In this document: positions 12,401 through 26,600 of the stretch, piece after piece | How the letters are laid out: each line of letters opens with the position of its first letter | Position numbering within the stretch: the stretch's first letter is position 1 | Assembly: GCF_022682495.2 (NCBI RefSeq) | Contig: NW_026527269.1 | Coordinates: forward strand, 558,001 to 622,000 | Origin: Desmodus rotundus | Taxonomy: Eukaryota > Chordata > Mammalia > Chiroptera > Phyllostomidae | Reading direction: 5' to 3' | Length of the DNA: 64,000 bases | The notes under the pieces: model-generated | Database searches by the model: none | Told to the model about the DNA's origin: nothing | Seen by the model: the letters and a program-made list of their open reading frames with translations, nothing else | Position numbers and translations under genes: made by a program

Positions 12401-14520
12401 GCCGTTGTGCTCAGAACCCGCACCACAAGATTCTAGATCCTGACACACCGCATTCTAGAATGCAGTAACCAAGGCAACCGTATCCTTGGAAACCGTATCC
12501 TAGGAAACCGCTTATCTCAGGAGGCCGTTGTGCTCAGAATCAGCACCACAAGATTCTAGATCCTGACACACCGCATTCTAGAATGCAGTATCCAAGGCAA
12601 CCGTATCCTTGGAAACCGTATCCTAGGAAACCGCTTATCTCAGGAGGCCGTTGTGCTCAGAATCGGCACCACAAGATTCTAGATCCTGACACACCGCATT
12701 CTAGAATGCAGTAACCAAGGCAACCGTATCCTTGGAAACCGTATCCTAGGAAACCGCTTATCTCAGGAGGCCGTTGTGCTCAGAACCCGCACCACAAGAT
12801 TCTAGATCCTGACACACCGCATTCTAGAATGCAGTAACCAAGGCACCGTATCCTTGGAAACCGTATCCTAGGAAACGGCTTACCCTGGAGGCCATTGTGC
12901 TCAGAACCCGCAACACAAGATTCTAGATCCTGACACACCGCATTCTAGAATGCAGTATGCAAGGCAACCGTATCCTTGGAAACCGTATCCTAGGAAACCG
13001 CTTATATCAGGAGGCCATTGTGCTCAGAACCCGCACCACAAGATTCTAGATCCTGACACACAGCATTCTAGAAGGCAGTATCCAAGGCAACCGTATCCTT
13101 GGAAACCGTATCCAAGGAAACCGCTTATCTCAGGAAGCCGTTGTGCTCAGAACCCGCAACACAAGATTCTAGATCCTGACACACCGCATTCCAGAATGCA
13201 GTATCCAAGGCAACCGTATCCTTGGAAACCGTATCCTAGGAAACCGCTTATCTCAGGAGGCCATTGTGCTCAGAACCCGCACCACAAGATTCTAGATCCC
13301 GACACACCGCATTCTAGAATGCAGTAACCAAGGCAACCGTATCCTTGGAAACCGTATCCTAGGAAACCGCTTATCTCAGGAGGCCGTTGTGCTCAGAACC
13401 GGCACCACAAGATTCTAGATCCCGCCACACCGCATTCTAGAATGCAGTAACCAAGGCAACCGTATCCTTGGAAACCGTATCCTAGGAAACCGCTTATCTC
13501 AGGAGGCCATTGTGCTCAGAACCCGCACCACAAGATTCTAGATCCTGACACACCGCATTCTAGAATGCAGTATCCAAGGCAACCGTATCCTTGGAAACCG
13601 TATCCAGGGAACCGCTTATCTGAGGAGGCCATTGTGCTCAGAACCCGCACCACCAGATTCTAGATCCTGACACACCGCATTCTAGAATGCAGTAACCAAG
13701 GCACCGTATCCTTGGAAACCGTATCCTAGGAAACGGCTTACCCTGGAGGCCATTGTGCTCAGAACCCGCAACACAAGATTCTAGATCCTGACACACCGCA
13801 TTCTAGAATGCAGTATCCAAGGCAACCGTATCCTTGGAAACCGTATCCTAGGAAACCGCTTACTCTGGAGACGATTGTGCTCAGAACCCGTCCCACAAGA
13901 TTCTAGATCCTGTTACACCATATTCTAGAACACCGTATCCAAGGCAACCGTATCCTTGGAAACCATATCCAAGAAACCACTTATCTCTGGAGACCATTAT
14001 TTTCAGAATCTGTTCCCAAGATTCTAGATCCTGACACACCACATTCTAGAACGCCGTATGCAAGGCAACCGTATTCTTGGAGTCCGTATCCTAGGAAACC
14101 GCGTATTCCTGTAGACTATTATTCTCTCAACCCGACCAACAATATTCTAGATCCTGACACACCACATTCTAGAACACCGTGTCCACGGCAACTGTATCCT
14201 GGAAACCCTATCCTAGGAAACCTCTTACTCTAGAGACCATAGAGCTCAGAACCCGTCCCACAAGATGCAAGATCCTGACACACCGCATTCTAGAATGCAG
14301 TATCCAAGGCAACCGTATCCTTGGAAACCGTATCCTAGGAAACCGCTTACTCTAGAGACCATAGAGCTCAGAAACCGTCCCACAAGATGCAAGATCCTGA
14401 CACACCGCATTCTAGAATGCAGTATCCAAGGCAACCGTATCCTTGGAAACCGTATCCTAGGAAACCGCTTATCTCAGGAGGCCGTTGTGCTCAGAACCCG
14501 CACCACAAGATTCTAGAACC
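12350..14520 (+). repeat. Displaced piece of block A
   Basis: This stretch follows block A from about 608 to 2778 with an offset of 11742 bp, including GCAGTATGCAAGG near 12953, CATTCTAGAAGGCAG near 13064 and cassette D at 13859. Small differences from the 1-6520 copy, such as CCTGACACACAG for CATGACACACAG near 13050, show it is not the newest duplicate. At about 14520 it passes abruptly into sequence matching the end of the 977-bp array. Confidence 0.8.
13859..14389 (+). repeat. Diverged cassette D, copy 7
   Basis: Matches the copy at 2117 with an offset of 11742 bp and has its CCATATCCAAG subtype. It lies inside the displaced block A piece at 12350-14520. CCTCTTACTC near 14221 replaces the usual CCGCTTACTC. 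Confidence 0.85.
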
Positions 14521-16444
14521 TGACACACCGCATTCTAGAATGCAGTAACCAAGGCAACCGTATCCTTGGAAACCGTATCCTAGGAAACCGCTTATCTCAG
14601 GAGGCCATTGTGCTCAGAACCCGCACCACAAGATTCTAGATCCTGACACACCGCATTCTAGAATACAGTATCCAAGGCAACCGTATCCTTGGAAACCGTA
14701 TCCTAGGAAACCGCTTATCTCAGGAGGCCATTGTGCTCTGAACGCGAACCACAAGATTTAGATCCTGACACACCGCATTCTAGAATGCAGTATCCAAGGC
14801 AACCGTATCCTTGGAAACCGTATCCTAGGAAACCGCTTATCTCAGGAGGCAATTGCGCTCAGAACCCGCACCACAAGATTCTAGATCCTGACACACCGCA
14901 TTCTAGAATGCAGTAACCAAGGCAACCGTATTCTTGGAAACCTTATCCTAGGAAACCGCTTATCTCAGGAGGCCATTGTGCTCAGAACCCGCACCAGAAG
15001 ATTCTAGACCCTGACACACCGCATTCTAGAATGCAGTATCCAAGGCAACCGTATCCTTGGAAACCGTATCCTAGGAAACCGCTTATCTCAGGAGGCCATT
15101 GTGCTCAGAACCCGCACCACAAGATTCTAGATCCTGACACACCGCATTCTAGAATGCAGTAACCAAGGCAACCGTATCCTTGGAAACCGTATCCTAGGAA
15201 ACCGCTTATCTCAGGAGGCCATTGTGCTCAGAACCCGCACCACAAGATTCTAGACCCTGACACACCGCATTCTAGAATGCAGTATCCAAGGCCACCGTAT
15301 ACTTGGAAACCGTATCCTAGGAAACCGCTTATCTCAGGAGGCCATAGTGCTCAGAACCCGCACCACAAGATTCTAGATCCTGACACACAGCATTCTAGAA
15401 TGCAGTATCCAAGGCATCCGTATCATTGGAAACCGTATCCTAGTAAACGGCTTACTCTGGAGGCCATTGTGCTCAGAACCAGCACCACAAGATCCAGATC
15501 CTGACACACCGTATTCTAGAATGCAGTATCCAAGGCAACCGTATCCTTGGAAACCTTATCCTAGGAAACCGCTTATCTCAGGAGGCCGTTGTGCTCAGAA
15601 CCCGCACCACAAGATTCTAGATTCTGACACACCGCATTCTAGAATGCAGTAACCAAGGCAACCGTATCCTTGGAAACCGTATCCTAGGAAACCGCTTATC
15701 TCAGGAGGCTATTGTGCTCAGAACCCGCACCACAAGATTCTAGATCCTGACACACCGCATTCTAGAATGCAGTAACCAAGGCAACCGTATCCTTGGAAAC
15801 CGTATCCTAGGAAACCGCTCTTCTCAGGAGGCCATTGTGCTCAGAACCCGCACCACAAGATTCTAGATCCTGACACACCGCATTCTAGAATGCAGTAACC
15901 AAGGCAACCGTGTCCTTGGAAACCGTATCCTATGAAACCGCTTATCTCAGGAGGCCGTTGTGCTCAGAACCCGCACCACAAGATTCTAGATCCTGACACA
16001 CCGCATTCTAGAATGCAGTAACCAAGGCAACCGTATCCTTGGAAACCGTATCCTAGGAAACGGCTTACTCTGGAGGCCATTGTGCTCAGAACCCGCACCA
16101 CAAGATTCTAGATCCTGACACACCGCATTCTAGAATGCAGTATCCAAGGCAACCGTATCCTTGGAAACCGTATCCTAGGAAACCGCTTATCTCAGGAGGC
16201 CATTGTGCTCAGAACCCGCACCACAAGGTTCTAGATCCTGACACACCGCATTCTAGAATGCAGTATCCAAGGCAACCGTATCCTTGGAAACCGTATCCTA
16301 GGAAACCGCTTATCTCAGGAGGCCATTGTGCTCAGAACGCGAACCACAAGATTCTAGATCCTGACACACCGCATTCTAGAATGCAGTAACCAAGGCAACC
16401 GTATCCTTGGAAACCGTATCCTAGGAAACCGCTTATCTCAGGAG
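14520..16444 (+). repeat. Tail of 977-bp unit plus G-type segment, copy 2
   Basis: From 14520 the sequence follows 10722 onward with an offset of 3798 bp; from about 15270 the offset is 4044 bp. The change of exactly 246 bp means two extra monomers were gained here (or lost in the other copy) between about 15040 and 15280. The match ends near 16444, where GGCCATTGTG replaces GGCCGTTGTG of the first copy. Confidence 0.82.
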
Positions 16445-17850
16445 GCCATTGTGCTCAGAACGCGAACCACAAGATTTAGATCCTGACACACCGCATTCTA
16501 GAATGCAGTATCCAAGGCAACCGTATCCTTGGAAACTGTATCCTAGGAAACCGCTTATCTCAGGAGGCCATTGTGCTCAGAACGCGAACCACAAGATTCT
16601 AGATCCTGACACACCGCATTCTAGAATGCAGTATCCAAGGCAACCGTATCCTTGGAAACCGTATCCTAGGAAACCGCTTATCTCAGGAGGCAATTGCGCT
16701 CAGAACCCGCACCACAAGATTCTAGATCCTGACACACCGCATTCTAGAATGCTGTAACCAAGGCAACCGTATCCTTGGAAACCGTATCCTAGGAAACCGC
16801 TTATCTCAGGAGGCCGATGTACTCAGAACCCGCACCACAAGATTCTAGATCCTCACACACCGCATTCTAGACGCCGTATCCAAGGCAACCATATCCTTGG
16901 AAACCGTATCATAGGAACCGCTTATCTCAGGAGGCCATTGTGCTCAGAACCCGCACCACAAGATTCTATATCCTGACACACCGCATTCTAGAATGCAGTA
17001 ACCAAGGCACCGTATCCTTGGAAAACGTATCCTAGGAAACCGCTTATCTCAGGAGGCCGTTGTGCTCAGAACCCGCACCACGAGATTCTAGATCCTGACA
17101 CACCGCATTCTAGAATGCAGTAACCAAGGCAACCGTATCCTTGGAAACCGTATCCTAGGAAACCGCTTATCTCAGGAGGCCGTTGTGCTCAGAATCGGCA
17201 CCACAAGATTCTAGATCCTGACACACCGCATTCTAGAATGCAGTAACCAAGGCAACCGTATCCTTGGAAACCGTATCCTAGGAAACCGCTTATCTCAGGA
17301 GGCCGTTGTGCTCAGAATCGGCACCACAAGATTCTAGATCCTGACACACCGCATTCTAGAATGCAGTATCCAAGGCAACCGTATCCTTGGAAACCGTATC
17401 CTAGGAAACCGCTTATCTCAGGAGGCCGTTGTGCTCAGAATCGGCACCACAAGATTCTAAATCCTGACACACCGCATTCTAGAATGCAGTAACCAAGGCA
17501 ACCGTATCCTTGGAAACCGTATCCTAGGAAACCGCTTATCTCAGGAGGCCATTGTGCTCTGAACCCGCACCACAAGATTCTAGATCCTGACACACCGCAT
17601 TCTAGAATGCAGTAACCAAGGCACCGTATCCTTGGAAACCGTATCCTAGGAAACGGCTTACCCTGGAGGCCATTGTGCTCAGAACCCGCAACACAAGATT
17701 CTAGATCCTGACACACCGCATTCTAGAATGCAGTATGCAAGGCAACCGTATCCTTGGAAACCGTATCCTAGGAAACCGCTTATATCAGGAGGCCATTGTG
17801 CTCAGAACCCGCACCACAAGATTCTAGATCATGACACACAGCATTCTAGA
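16135..17850 (+). repeat. 1716-bp tandem duplication, copy 1
   Basis: A unit of 1716 bp (fourteen monomers minus 6 bp) is followed directly by a second copy. Markers at +1716 include GGAAACTGTATCC (16531 and 18247), GGCCGATGTACTC and CATATCCTTGG. Two single-base differences were noticed: ATGCTGTAACC here near 16749 and TTCTAAATCC here near 17455. Bases 16521-17850 also equal 1-1330. Confidence 0.87.
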
Positions 17851-19566
17851 AGGCAGTATCCAAGGCAACCGTATCCTTGGAAACCGTATCCTAGGAAACC
17901 GCTTATCTCAGGAGGCCATTGTGCTCAGAACCCGCACCACAAGGTTCTAGATCCTGACACACCGCATTCTAGAATGCAGTATCCAAGGCAACCGTATCCT
18001 TGGAAACCGTATCCTAGGAAACCGCTTATCTCAGGAGGCCATTGTGCTCAGAACGCGAACCACAAGATTCTAGATCCTGACACACCGCATTCTAGAATGC
18101 AGTAACCAAGGCAACCGTATCCTTGGAAACCGTATCCTAGGAAACCGCTTATCTCAGGAGGCCATTGTGCTCAGAACGCGAACCACAAGATTTAGATCCT
18201 GACACACCGCATTCTAGAATGCAGTATCCAAGGCAACCGTATCCTTGGAAACTGTATCCTAGGAAACCGCTTATCTCAGGAGGCCATTGTGCTCAGAACG
18301 CGAACCACAAGATTCTAGATCCTGACACACCGCATTCTAGAATGCAGTATCCAAGGCAACCGTATCCTTGGAAACCGTATCCTAGGAAACCGCTTATCTC
18401 AGGAGGCAATTGCGCTCAGAACCCGCACCACAAGATTCTAGATCCTGACACACCGCATTCTAGAATGCAGTAACCAAGGCAACCGTATCCTTGGAAACCG
18501 TATCCTAGGAAACCGCTTATCTCAGGAGGCCGATGTACTCAGAACCCGCACCACAAGATTCTAGATCCTCACACACCGCATTCTAGACGCCGTATCCAAG
18601 GCAACCATATCCTTGGAAACCGTATCATAGGAACCGCTTATCTCAGGAGGCCATTGTGCTCAGAACCCGCACCACAAGATTCTATATCCTGACACACCGC
18701 ATTCTAGAATGCAGTAACCAAGGCACCGTATCCTTGGAAAACGTATCCTAGGAAACCGCTTATCTCAGGAGGCCGTTGTGCTCAGAACCCGCACCACGAG
18801 ATTCTAGATCCTGACACACCGCATTCTAGAATGCAGTAACCAAGGCAACCGTATCCTTGGAAACCGTATCCTAGGAAACCGCTTATCTCAGGAGGCCGTT
18901 GTGCTCAGAATCGGCACCACAAGATTCTAGATCCTGACACACCGCATTCTAGAATGCAGTAACCAAGGCAACCGTATCCTTGGAAACCGTATCCTAGGAA
19001 ACCGCTTATCTCAGGAGGCCGTTGTGCTCAGAATCGGCACCACAAGATTCTAGATCCTGACACACCGCATTCTAGAATGCAGTATCCAAGGCAACCGTAT
19101 CCTTGGAAACCGTATCCTAGGAAACCGCTTATCTCAGGAGGCCGTTGTGCTCAGAATCGGCACCACAAGATTCTAGATCCTGACACACCGCATTCTAGAA
19201 TGCAGTAACCAAGGCAACCGTATCCTTGGAAACCGTATCCTAGGAAACCGCTTATCTCAGGAGGCCATTGTGCTCTGAACCCGCACCACAAGATTCTAGA
19301 TCCTGACACACCGCATTCTAGAATGCAGTAACCAAGGCACCGTATCCTTGGAAACCGTATCCTAGGAAACGGCTTACCCTGGAGGCCATTGTGCTCAGAA
19401 CCCGCAACACAAGATTCTAGATCCTGACACACCGCATTCTAGAATGCAGTATGCAAGGCAACCGTATCCTTGGAAACCGTATCCTAGGAAACCGCTTATA
19501 TCAGGAGGCCATTGTGCTCAGAACCCGCACCACAAGATTCTAGATCATGACACACAGCATTCTAGA
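17851..19566 (+). repeat. 1716-bp tandem duplication, copy 2
   Basis: Second copy of the unit at 16135. The junction lies between about 17848 and 17885: to its left the sequence follows block A (GAAGGCAG near 17848), to its right it follows 16135 onward. Past 19566 it runs on as block A copy 2, so this junction is the visible scar of an unequal exchange. Confidence 0.87.
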
Positions 19567-20352
19567 AGGCAGTATCCAAGGCAACCGTATCCTTGGAAAC
19601 CCTATCCTAGGAAACCGCTTATCTCAGGAAGCCGTTGTGCTCAGAACCCGCAACACAAGATTCTAGATCCTGACACACCGCATTCCAGAATGCAGTATCC
19701 AAGGCAACCGTATCCTTGGAAACCGTATCCTAGGAAACCGCTTATCTCAGGAGGCCATTGTGCTCAGAACCCGCACCACAAGATTCTAGATCCCGACACA
19801 CCGCATTCTAGAATGCAGTAACCAAGGCAACCGTATCCTTGGAAACCGTATCCTAGGAAACCGCTTATCTCAGGAGGCCGTTGTGCTCAGAACCGGCACC
19901 ACAAGATTCTAGATCCCGCCACACCGCATTCTAGAATGCAGTAACCAAGGCAACCGTATCCTTGGAAACCGTATCCTAGGAAACCGCTTATCTCAGGAGG
20001 CCATTGTGCTCAGAACCCGCACCACAAGATTCTAGATCCTGACACACCGCATTCTAGAATGCAGTATCCAAGGCAACCGTATCCTTGGAAACCGTATCCA
20101 GGGAACCGCTTATCTGAGGAGGCCATTGTGCTCAGAACCCGCACCACCAGATTCTAGATCCTGACACACCGCATTCTAGAATGCAGTAACCAAGGCACCG
20201 TATCCTTGGAAACCGTATCCTAGGAAACGGCTTACCCTGGAGGCCATTGTGCTCAGAACCCGCAACACAAGATTCTAGATCCTGACACACCGCATTCTAG
20301 AATGCAGTATCCAAGGCAACCGTATCCTTGGAAACCGTATCCTAGGAAACCG

Positions 20353-20883
20353 CTTACTCTGGAGACGATTGTGCTCAGAACCCGTCCCACAAGATTCTAG
20401 ATCCTGTTACACCATATTCTAGAACACCGTATCCAAGGCAACCGTATCCTTGGAAACCATATCCAAGAAACCACTTATCTCTGGAGACCATTATTTTCAG
20501 AATCTGTTCCCAAGATTCTAGATCCTGACACACCACATTCTAGAACGCCGTATGCAAGGCAACCGTATTCTTGGAGTCCGTATCCTAGGAAACCGCGTAT
20601 TCCTGTAGACTATTATTCTCTCAACCCGACCAACAATATTCTAGATCCTGACACACCACATTCTAGAACACCGTGTCCACGGCAACTGTATCCTGGAAAC
20701 CCTATCCTAGGAAACCGCTTACTCTAGAGACCATAGAGCTCAGAACCCGTCCCACAAGATGCAAGATCCTGACACACCGCATTCTAGAATGCAGTATCCA
20801 AGGCAACCGTATACTTGGAAACCGTATCCTAGGAAACCGCTTACTCTAGAGACCATAGAGCTCAGAAACCGTCCCACAAGATG
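20353..20883 (+). repeat. Diverged cassette D, copy 8
   Basis: Counterpart of the copy at 2117 inside block A copy 2 (offset 18236). It shares the CGTATACTTGG variant just downstream, near 20810, seen also near 2574. Confidence 0.85.
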
Positions 20884-22673
20884 CAAGATCCTGACACACC
20901 GCATTCTAGAATGCAGTATCCAAGGCAACCGTATCCTTGGAAACCGTATCCTAGGAAACCGCTTATCTCAGGAGGCCGTTGTGCTCAGAACCCGCACCAC
21001 AAGATTCTAGATCCTGACACACCGCATTCTAGAATGCAGTAACCAAGGCAACCGTATCCTTGGAAACCGTATCCTAGGAAACCGCTTATCTCAGGAGGCC
21101 GTTGTGCTCAGAACCCGCACCACAAGATTCTAGATCCTGACACACCGCATTCTAGAATGCAGTAACAAAGGCACCGTATCCTTGGAAACCGTATCCTAGG
21201 AAACGGCTTACTCTGGAGGCCATTGTGGTCAGAACCCGCAACACAAGATTCGAGATCCTGACACACCGCATTCTAGAATGCAGTATCCAAGGCAACCGTA
21301 TACTTGGAAACCGTATCCTAGGAAACCGCTTATCTCAGGAGGCCGTTGTGCTCAGAACCCGCACCACAAGATTCTAGATCCTGACACACCGCATTCCAGA
21401 ATGCAGTATCCAAGGCAACGGTATCCTTGGAAACCGTATCCTAGGAAACCGCTTATCTCAGGAGGCCGTTGTGCTCAGAACCCGCACCACAAGATTCTAG
21501 ATCCTGACACACCGCATTCTAGAATGCAGTAACCAAGGCAACCGTATCCTTGGAAACCGTATCCTAGGAAACCGCTTATCTCAGGCGGCCGATGTGCTCA
21601 GAACCCGCACCACAAGATTCTATATCCTGACACACCGCATTCTAGAATGCAGTAACCAAGGCAACCGTATCCTTGGAAACCGTATCCTAGGAAACCGCTT
21701 ATCTCAGGAGGCCGTTGTGCTCAGAACCCGCACTACAAGATTCTAGATCCTGACACACCGCATTCTAGAATGCAGTATCCAAGGCATCCGTATCCTTGGA
21801 AACCGTATCGAGGGAACCGCTTATCTCAGGAGGCCATTGTGCTCAGAACCCGCACCACAAGATTCTAGATCCTGACACACCGCATTCTAGAATGCAGTAA
21901 CCAAGGCACCGTATCCTTGGAAACCGTATCCTAGGAAACGGCTTACCCTGGAGGCCATTGTGCTCAGAACCCGCAACACAAGATTCTAGATCCTGACACA
22001 CCGCATTCTAGAATGCAGTATCCAAGGCAACGGTATCCTTGGAAACCGTATGCTAGGAAACCGCTTATCTCAGGAGGCCGTTGTGCTCAGAACCCGCACC
22101 ACAAGATTCTAGATCCTGACACACCGCATTCTAGAATGCAGTAACAAAGGCACCGTATCCTTGGAAACCGTATCCTAGGAAACGGCTTACTCTGGAGGCC
22201 ATTGTGCTCAGAACCCGCAACACAAGATTCTAGATCCTGACACACCGCATTCTAGAATGCAGTATCCAAGGCAACCGTATACTTGGAAACCGTATCCTAG
22301 GAAACCGCTTATCGCAGGAGGCCATTGTGCTCAGAACCCGCACCACAAGATTCTAGATCCCGACACACCGCATTCTAGAATGCAGTAACCAAGGCAACCG
22401 TATCCTTGGAAACCGTATCCAGGGAACCGCTTATCTGAGGAGGCCATTGTGCTCAGAACCCGCACCACCAGATTCTAGATCCTGACACACCGCATTCTAG
22501 AATGCAGTAACCAAGGCACCGTATCCTTGGAAACCGTATCCTAGGAAACGGCTTACCCTGGAGGCCATTGTGCTCAGAACCCGCAACACAAGATTCTAGA
22601 TCCTGACACACCGCATTCTAGAATGCAGTATCCAAGGCAACCGTATCCTTGGAAACCGTATCCTAGGAAACCG

Positions 22674-23204
22674 CTTACTCTGGAGACGATTGTGCTCAGA
22701 ACCCGTCCCACAAGATTCTAGATCCTGTTACACCATATTCTAGAACACCGTATCCAAGGCAACCGTATCCTTGGAAACCATATCCAAGAAACCACTTATC
22801 TCTGGAGACCATTATTTTCAGAATCTGTTCCCAAGATTCTAGATCCTGACACACCACATTCTAGAACGCCGTATGCAAGGCAACCGTATTCTTGGAGTCC
22901 GTATCCTAGGAAACCGCGTATTCCTGTAGACTATTATTCTCTCAACCCGACCAACAATATTCTAGATACTGACACACCACATTCTAGAACACCGTGTCCA
23001 CGGCAACTGTATCCTGGAAACCCTTGCCTAGGAAACCGCTTACTCTAGAGACCATAGAGCTCAGAACCCGTCCCACAAGATGCAAGATCCTGACACACCG
23101 CATTCTAGAATGCAGTATCCAAGGCAACCGTATCCTTGGAAACCGTATCCTAGGAAACCGCTTACTCTAGAGACCATAGAGCTCAGAAACCGTCCCACAA
23201 GATG
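22674..23204 (+). repeat. Diverged cassette D, copy 9
   Basis: Counterpart of the copy at 4438 (offset 18236), with the same GATACTGACAC and CCTTGCCTAGG variants. Confidence 0.85.
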
Positions 23205-23664
23205 CAAGATCCTGACACACCGCATTCTAGAATGCAGTATCCAAGGCAACCGTATCCTTGGAAACCGTATCCTAGGAAACCGCTTATCTCAGGAGGCCGT
23301 TGTGCTCAGAACCCGCACCACAAGATTCTAGATCCTGACACACCGAATTCTAGAATGCCTTATCCAAGGCAACCGTATCCTTGGAAACCGTATCCTAGGA
23401 AACCGCTTATCTCAGGAGGCCGTTGTGCTCAGAACCCGCACCACAAGATTCTAGATCCTGACACACCGCATTCTAGAATGCAGTATCCAAGGCAACCGTA
23501 TCCTTGGAAACCGTATCCTAGGAAACGGCTTACCCTGGAGGCCATTGTGCTCAGAACCCGCAACACAAGATTCTAGATCCTGACACACCGCATTCTAGAA
23601 TGCAGTATCCAAGGCAACCGTATCCTTGGAAACCGTATGCTAGGAAACCGCTTATCTCAGGAGG

Positions 23665-26600
23665 TCATTGTGCTCAGAACCCGCACCACAAGATTCTAGA
23701 TCCTGACACACCGCATTCTAGAATGCAGTATCCAAGGCAACCGTATCCTTGGAAACCGTATCCTAGGAAACGGCTTATCTCAGGAGGCCATTGTGCTCAG
23801 AACCCGCACCACAAGATTCTAGATCCTGACACACCGAATTCTAGAATGCCTTATCCAAGGCAACCGTATCCTTGGAAACCGTATCCTAGGAAACCGCTTA
23901 TCTCAGGAGGCCGTTGTGCTCAGAACCCGCACCACAAGATTCTAGATCCTGACACACCGCATTCTAGAATGCAGTATCCAAGGCAACCGTATCCTTGGAA
24001 ACCGTATCCAAGGAAACGGCTTATCTCAGGAGGCCGTTTGCTCAGAACCCGCACCGCAAGATTCTAGATCCTGACACACCGCATTCTAGAATGCAGTAAC
24101 CAAGGCAACCGTATCCTTGGAAACCGTATCCTAGGAAACCGCTTATCTCAGGAGGCCGTTGTGCTCAGAACCCGCACCACAAGATTCTAGATCCTGACAC
24201 ACCGCATTCTAGAATGCAGTAACCAAGGCAACGGTATCATTGGAACCCGTATCCTAGGAAACCGCTTATCTCAGGAGGCCGTTGTGCTCAGAACCCGCAA
24301 CACAAGATTCTAGATCCTGACAAACCGAATTCTCGAATGCAGTAACCAAGGCAACCGTATCCTTGGAAGCCGTATCCTTGGAAACCGCTTATCTCAGGAG
24401 GCCGTTGTGCTCAGAACCCGCACCACAAGATTCTAGATCCTGACACACCACATTCTAGAATGCAGTAACCAAGGCACCGTATCCTTGGAAACGGTATCCT
24501 AGGAAGCGGCTTACTCTGGAGGCCATTGTGCTCAGAACCCGCAACACAAGATTCTAGATCCTGACACACCGCATTCTAGAATGCAGTATCCAAGGCAACC
24601 GTATCCTTGAAAACCGTATCCTAGGAAACCGCTTATCTCAGGAGGCCGTTGTGCTCAGAACCCGCACCACAAGATTCTAGATCCTGACACACTGCATTCT
24701 AGAATGCAGTAACCAAGGCAACCGTATCCTTGGAAACCGTATCCTAGGAAACCGCTTATCTCAGGGGGCCATTGTGCTCAGAACCCGCACCACAAGATTC
24801 TAGATCCTGACACACCGCATTCTAGAATGCAGTAACCAAGGCACCGTATCCTTGGAAACCGTATCCTAGGAAACCGCTTATCTCAGGAGGCCGTTGTGCT
24901 CAGAACCAGCACCACAAGATTCTAGATCCTGACACACCGCATTCTAGAATGCAGTAACCAAGGCAACCGTATCCTTGGAAACCGTATCCTAGGAAACCGC
25001 TTATCTCAGGAGGCCGTTGTGCTCAGAATCGGCACCACAAGATTCTAGATCCTGACACACCGCATTCTAGAATGCAGTAACCAAGGCAACCGTAATCTTG
25101 GAAACCGTATCCTAGGAAACCGCTTATCTCAGGAGGCCGGTGTGCTCAGAACCCGGCGCACAAGATTATAGATCCTGAACTCCACAATCTAGAAAGCCGT
25201 ATGCAAGGCAACCGTATCCTTGAGGACCGAATCCTAGTAAACCGCGTATCCCTGGAGACCATTGTGCTCAGATCCTGTCCCACAAGATTCTAGACCCTGA
25301 CACACCACTTTCTAGAATGCAGTATCCAAGGCAACCGTATCCTTGGAAACCGAATCCTAGGAACCCGCTTATATCTCTAGACCATTGTCCTTAGAACCCA
25401 TCTCTCAAGATTCTAGATTCTGACACACCACATTCTAGAATGCAGAATAAGAGGCAACCGTATCCTTGGAAACCGTATCCTAGGAAACCGCTTATATCTG
25501 GAGGCCATTGTGCTCAGAACCGGCAGCACCATATTCTAGATCCTGACACAACACATTATAGTACCCAGTATCCAAGGAAACCGTATCCTTGGAAACCGTA
25601 TCCTAGGAAACCCCTTATATCTGGGGCCATTTTGCTCAGAACCAGCCCCACAAGATTCTAGATCCTGACACACCGCATTCTAGAATGCAGTATCCAAGGC
25701 TACCGTATCCTTAGAAACCGTATCCTAGAAAACCGCTTATCTCAGGAGGCCGTTGTGCTCAGAACCAGCCCCAAAAGATTCTAGATCCTGACACACCGCA
25801 TTCTAGAATGCAGTATCCAAGGCAACCGTATCCTTGGAAACCGTATCCAGGGAACCGCTTATCTCAGGAGGCCATTGTGCTCAGAACCCGCACCACAAGA
25901 TTCTAGATCCAGACACACCGCATTCTAGAATGCAGTAACCAAGGCACCGTATCCTTGGAAACCGTATCCTAGGAAACGGCTTATCTCAGGAGGCCGTTGT
26001 GCTCAGAACCGGCACCACAAGATTCTAGATCCTGACACACCGCATTCTAGAATGCAGTAACCAAGGCAACCGTATCCTTGGAAATCGTATCCTAGGAAAC
26101 CGCTTATCTCAGGAGGCCGTTGTGCTCAGAACCCGCACCACAAGATTCTAGATCCTGACACACCGCATTCTAGAATGCAGTAACCAAGGCACCGTATCCT
26201 TGGAAACCGTATCCTAGGAAACCGCTTATCTCAGGAGGCCGTTGTGCTCAGAACCAGCACCACAAGATTCTAGATCCTGACACACCGCATTCTAGAATGC
26301 AGTAACCAAGGCAACCGTATCCTTGGAAACCGTATCCTAGGAAACCGCTTATCTCAGGAGGCCGTTGTGCTCAGAATCGGCACCACAAGATTCTAGATCC
26401 TGACACACCGCATTCTAGAATGCAGTAACCAAGGCAACCGTAATCTTGGAAACCGTATCCTAGGAAACCGCTTATCTCAGGAGGCCGGTGTGCTCAGAAC
26501 CCGGCGCACAAGATTATAGATCCTGAACTCCACAATCTAGAAAGCCGTATGCAAGGCAACCGTATCCTTGAGGACCGAATCCTAGTAAACCGCGTATCCC

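Larger units (their letters stand above)
18237..24880 (+). repeat. Block A, copy 2
   Basis: Counterpart of 1-6520. The match is collinear, including cassettes D at 20353 and 22674. Known differences are GGCGGCCGATG for AGCGGCCGATG near 21594 and one additional monomer near 24180-24300 (marked by CGGTATCATTGGAACCC). It ends where the 1348-bp array takes over. Confidence 0.88.
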
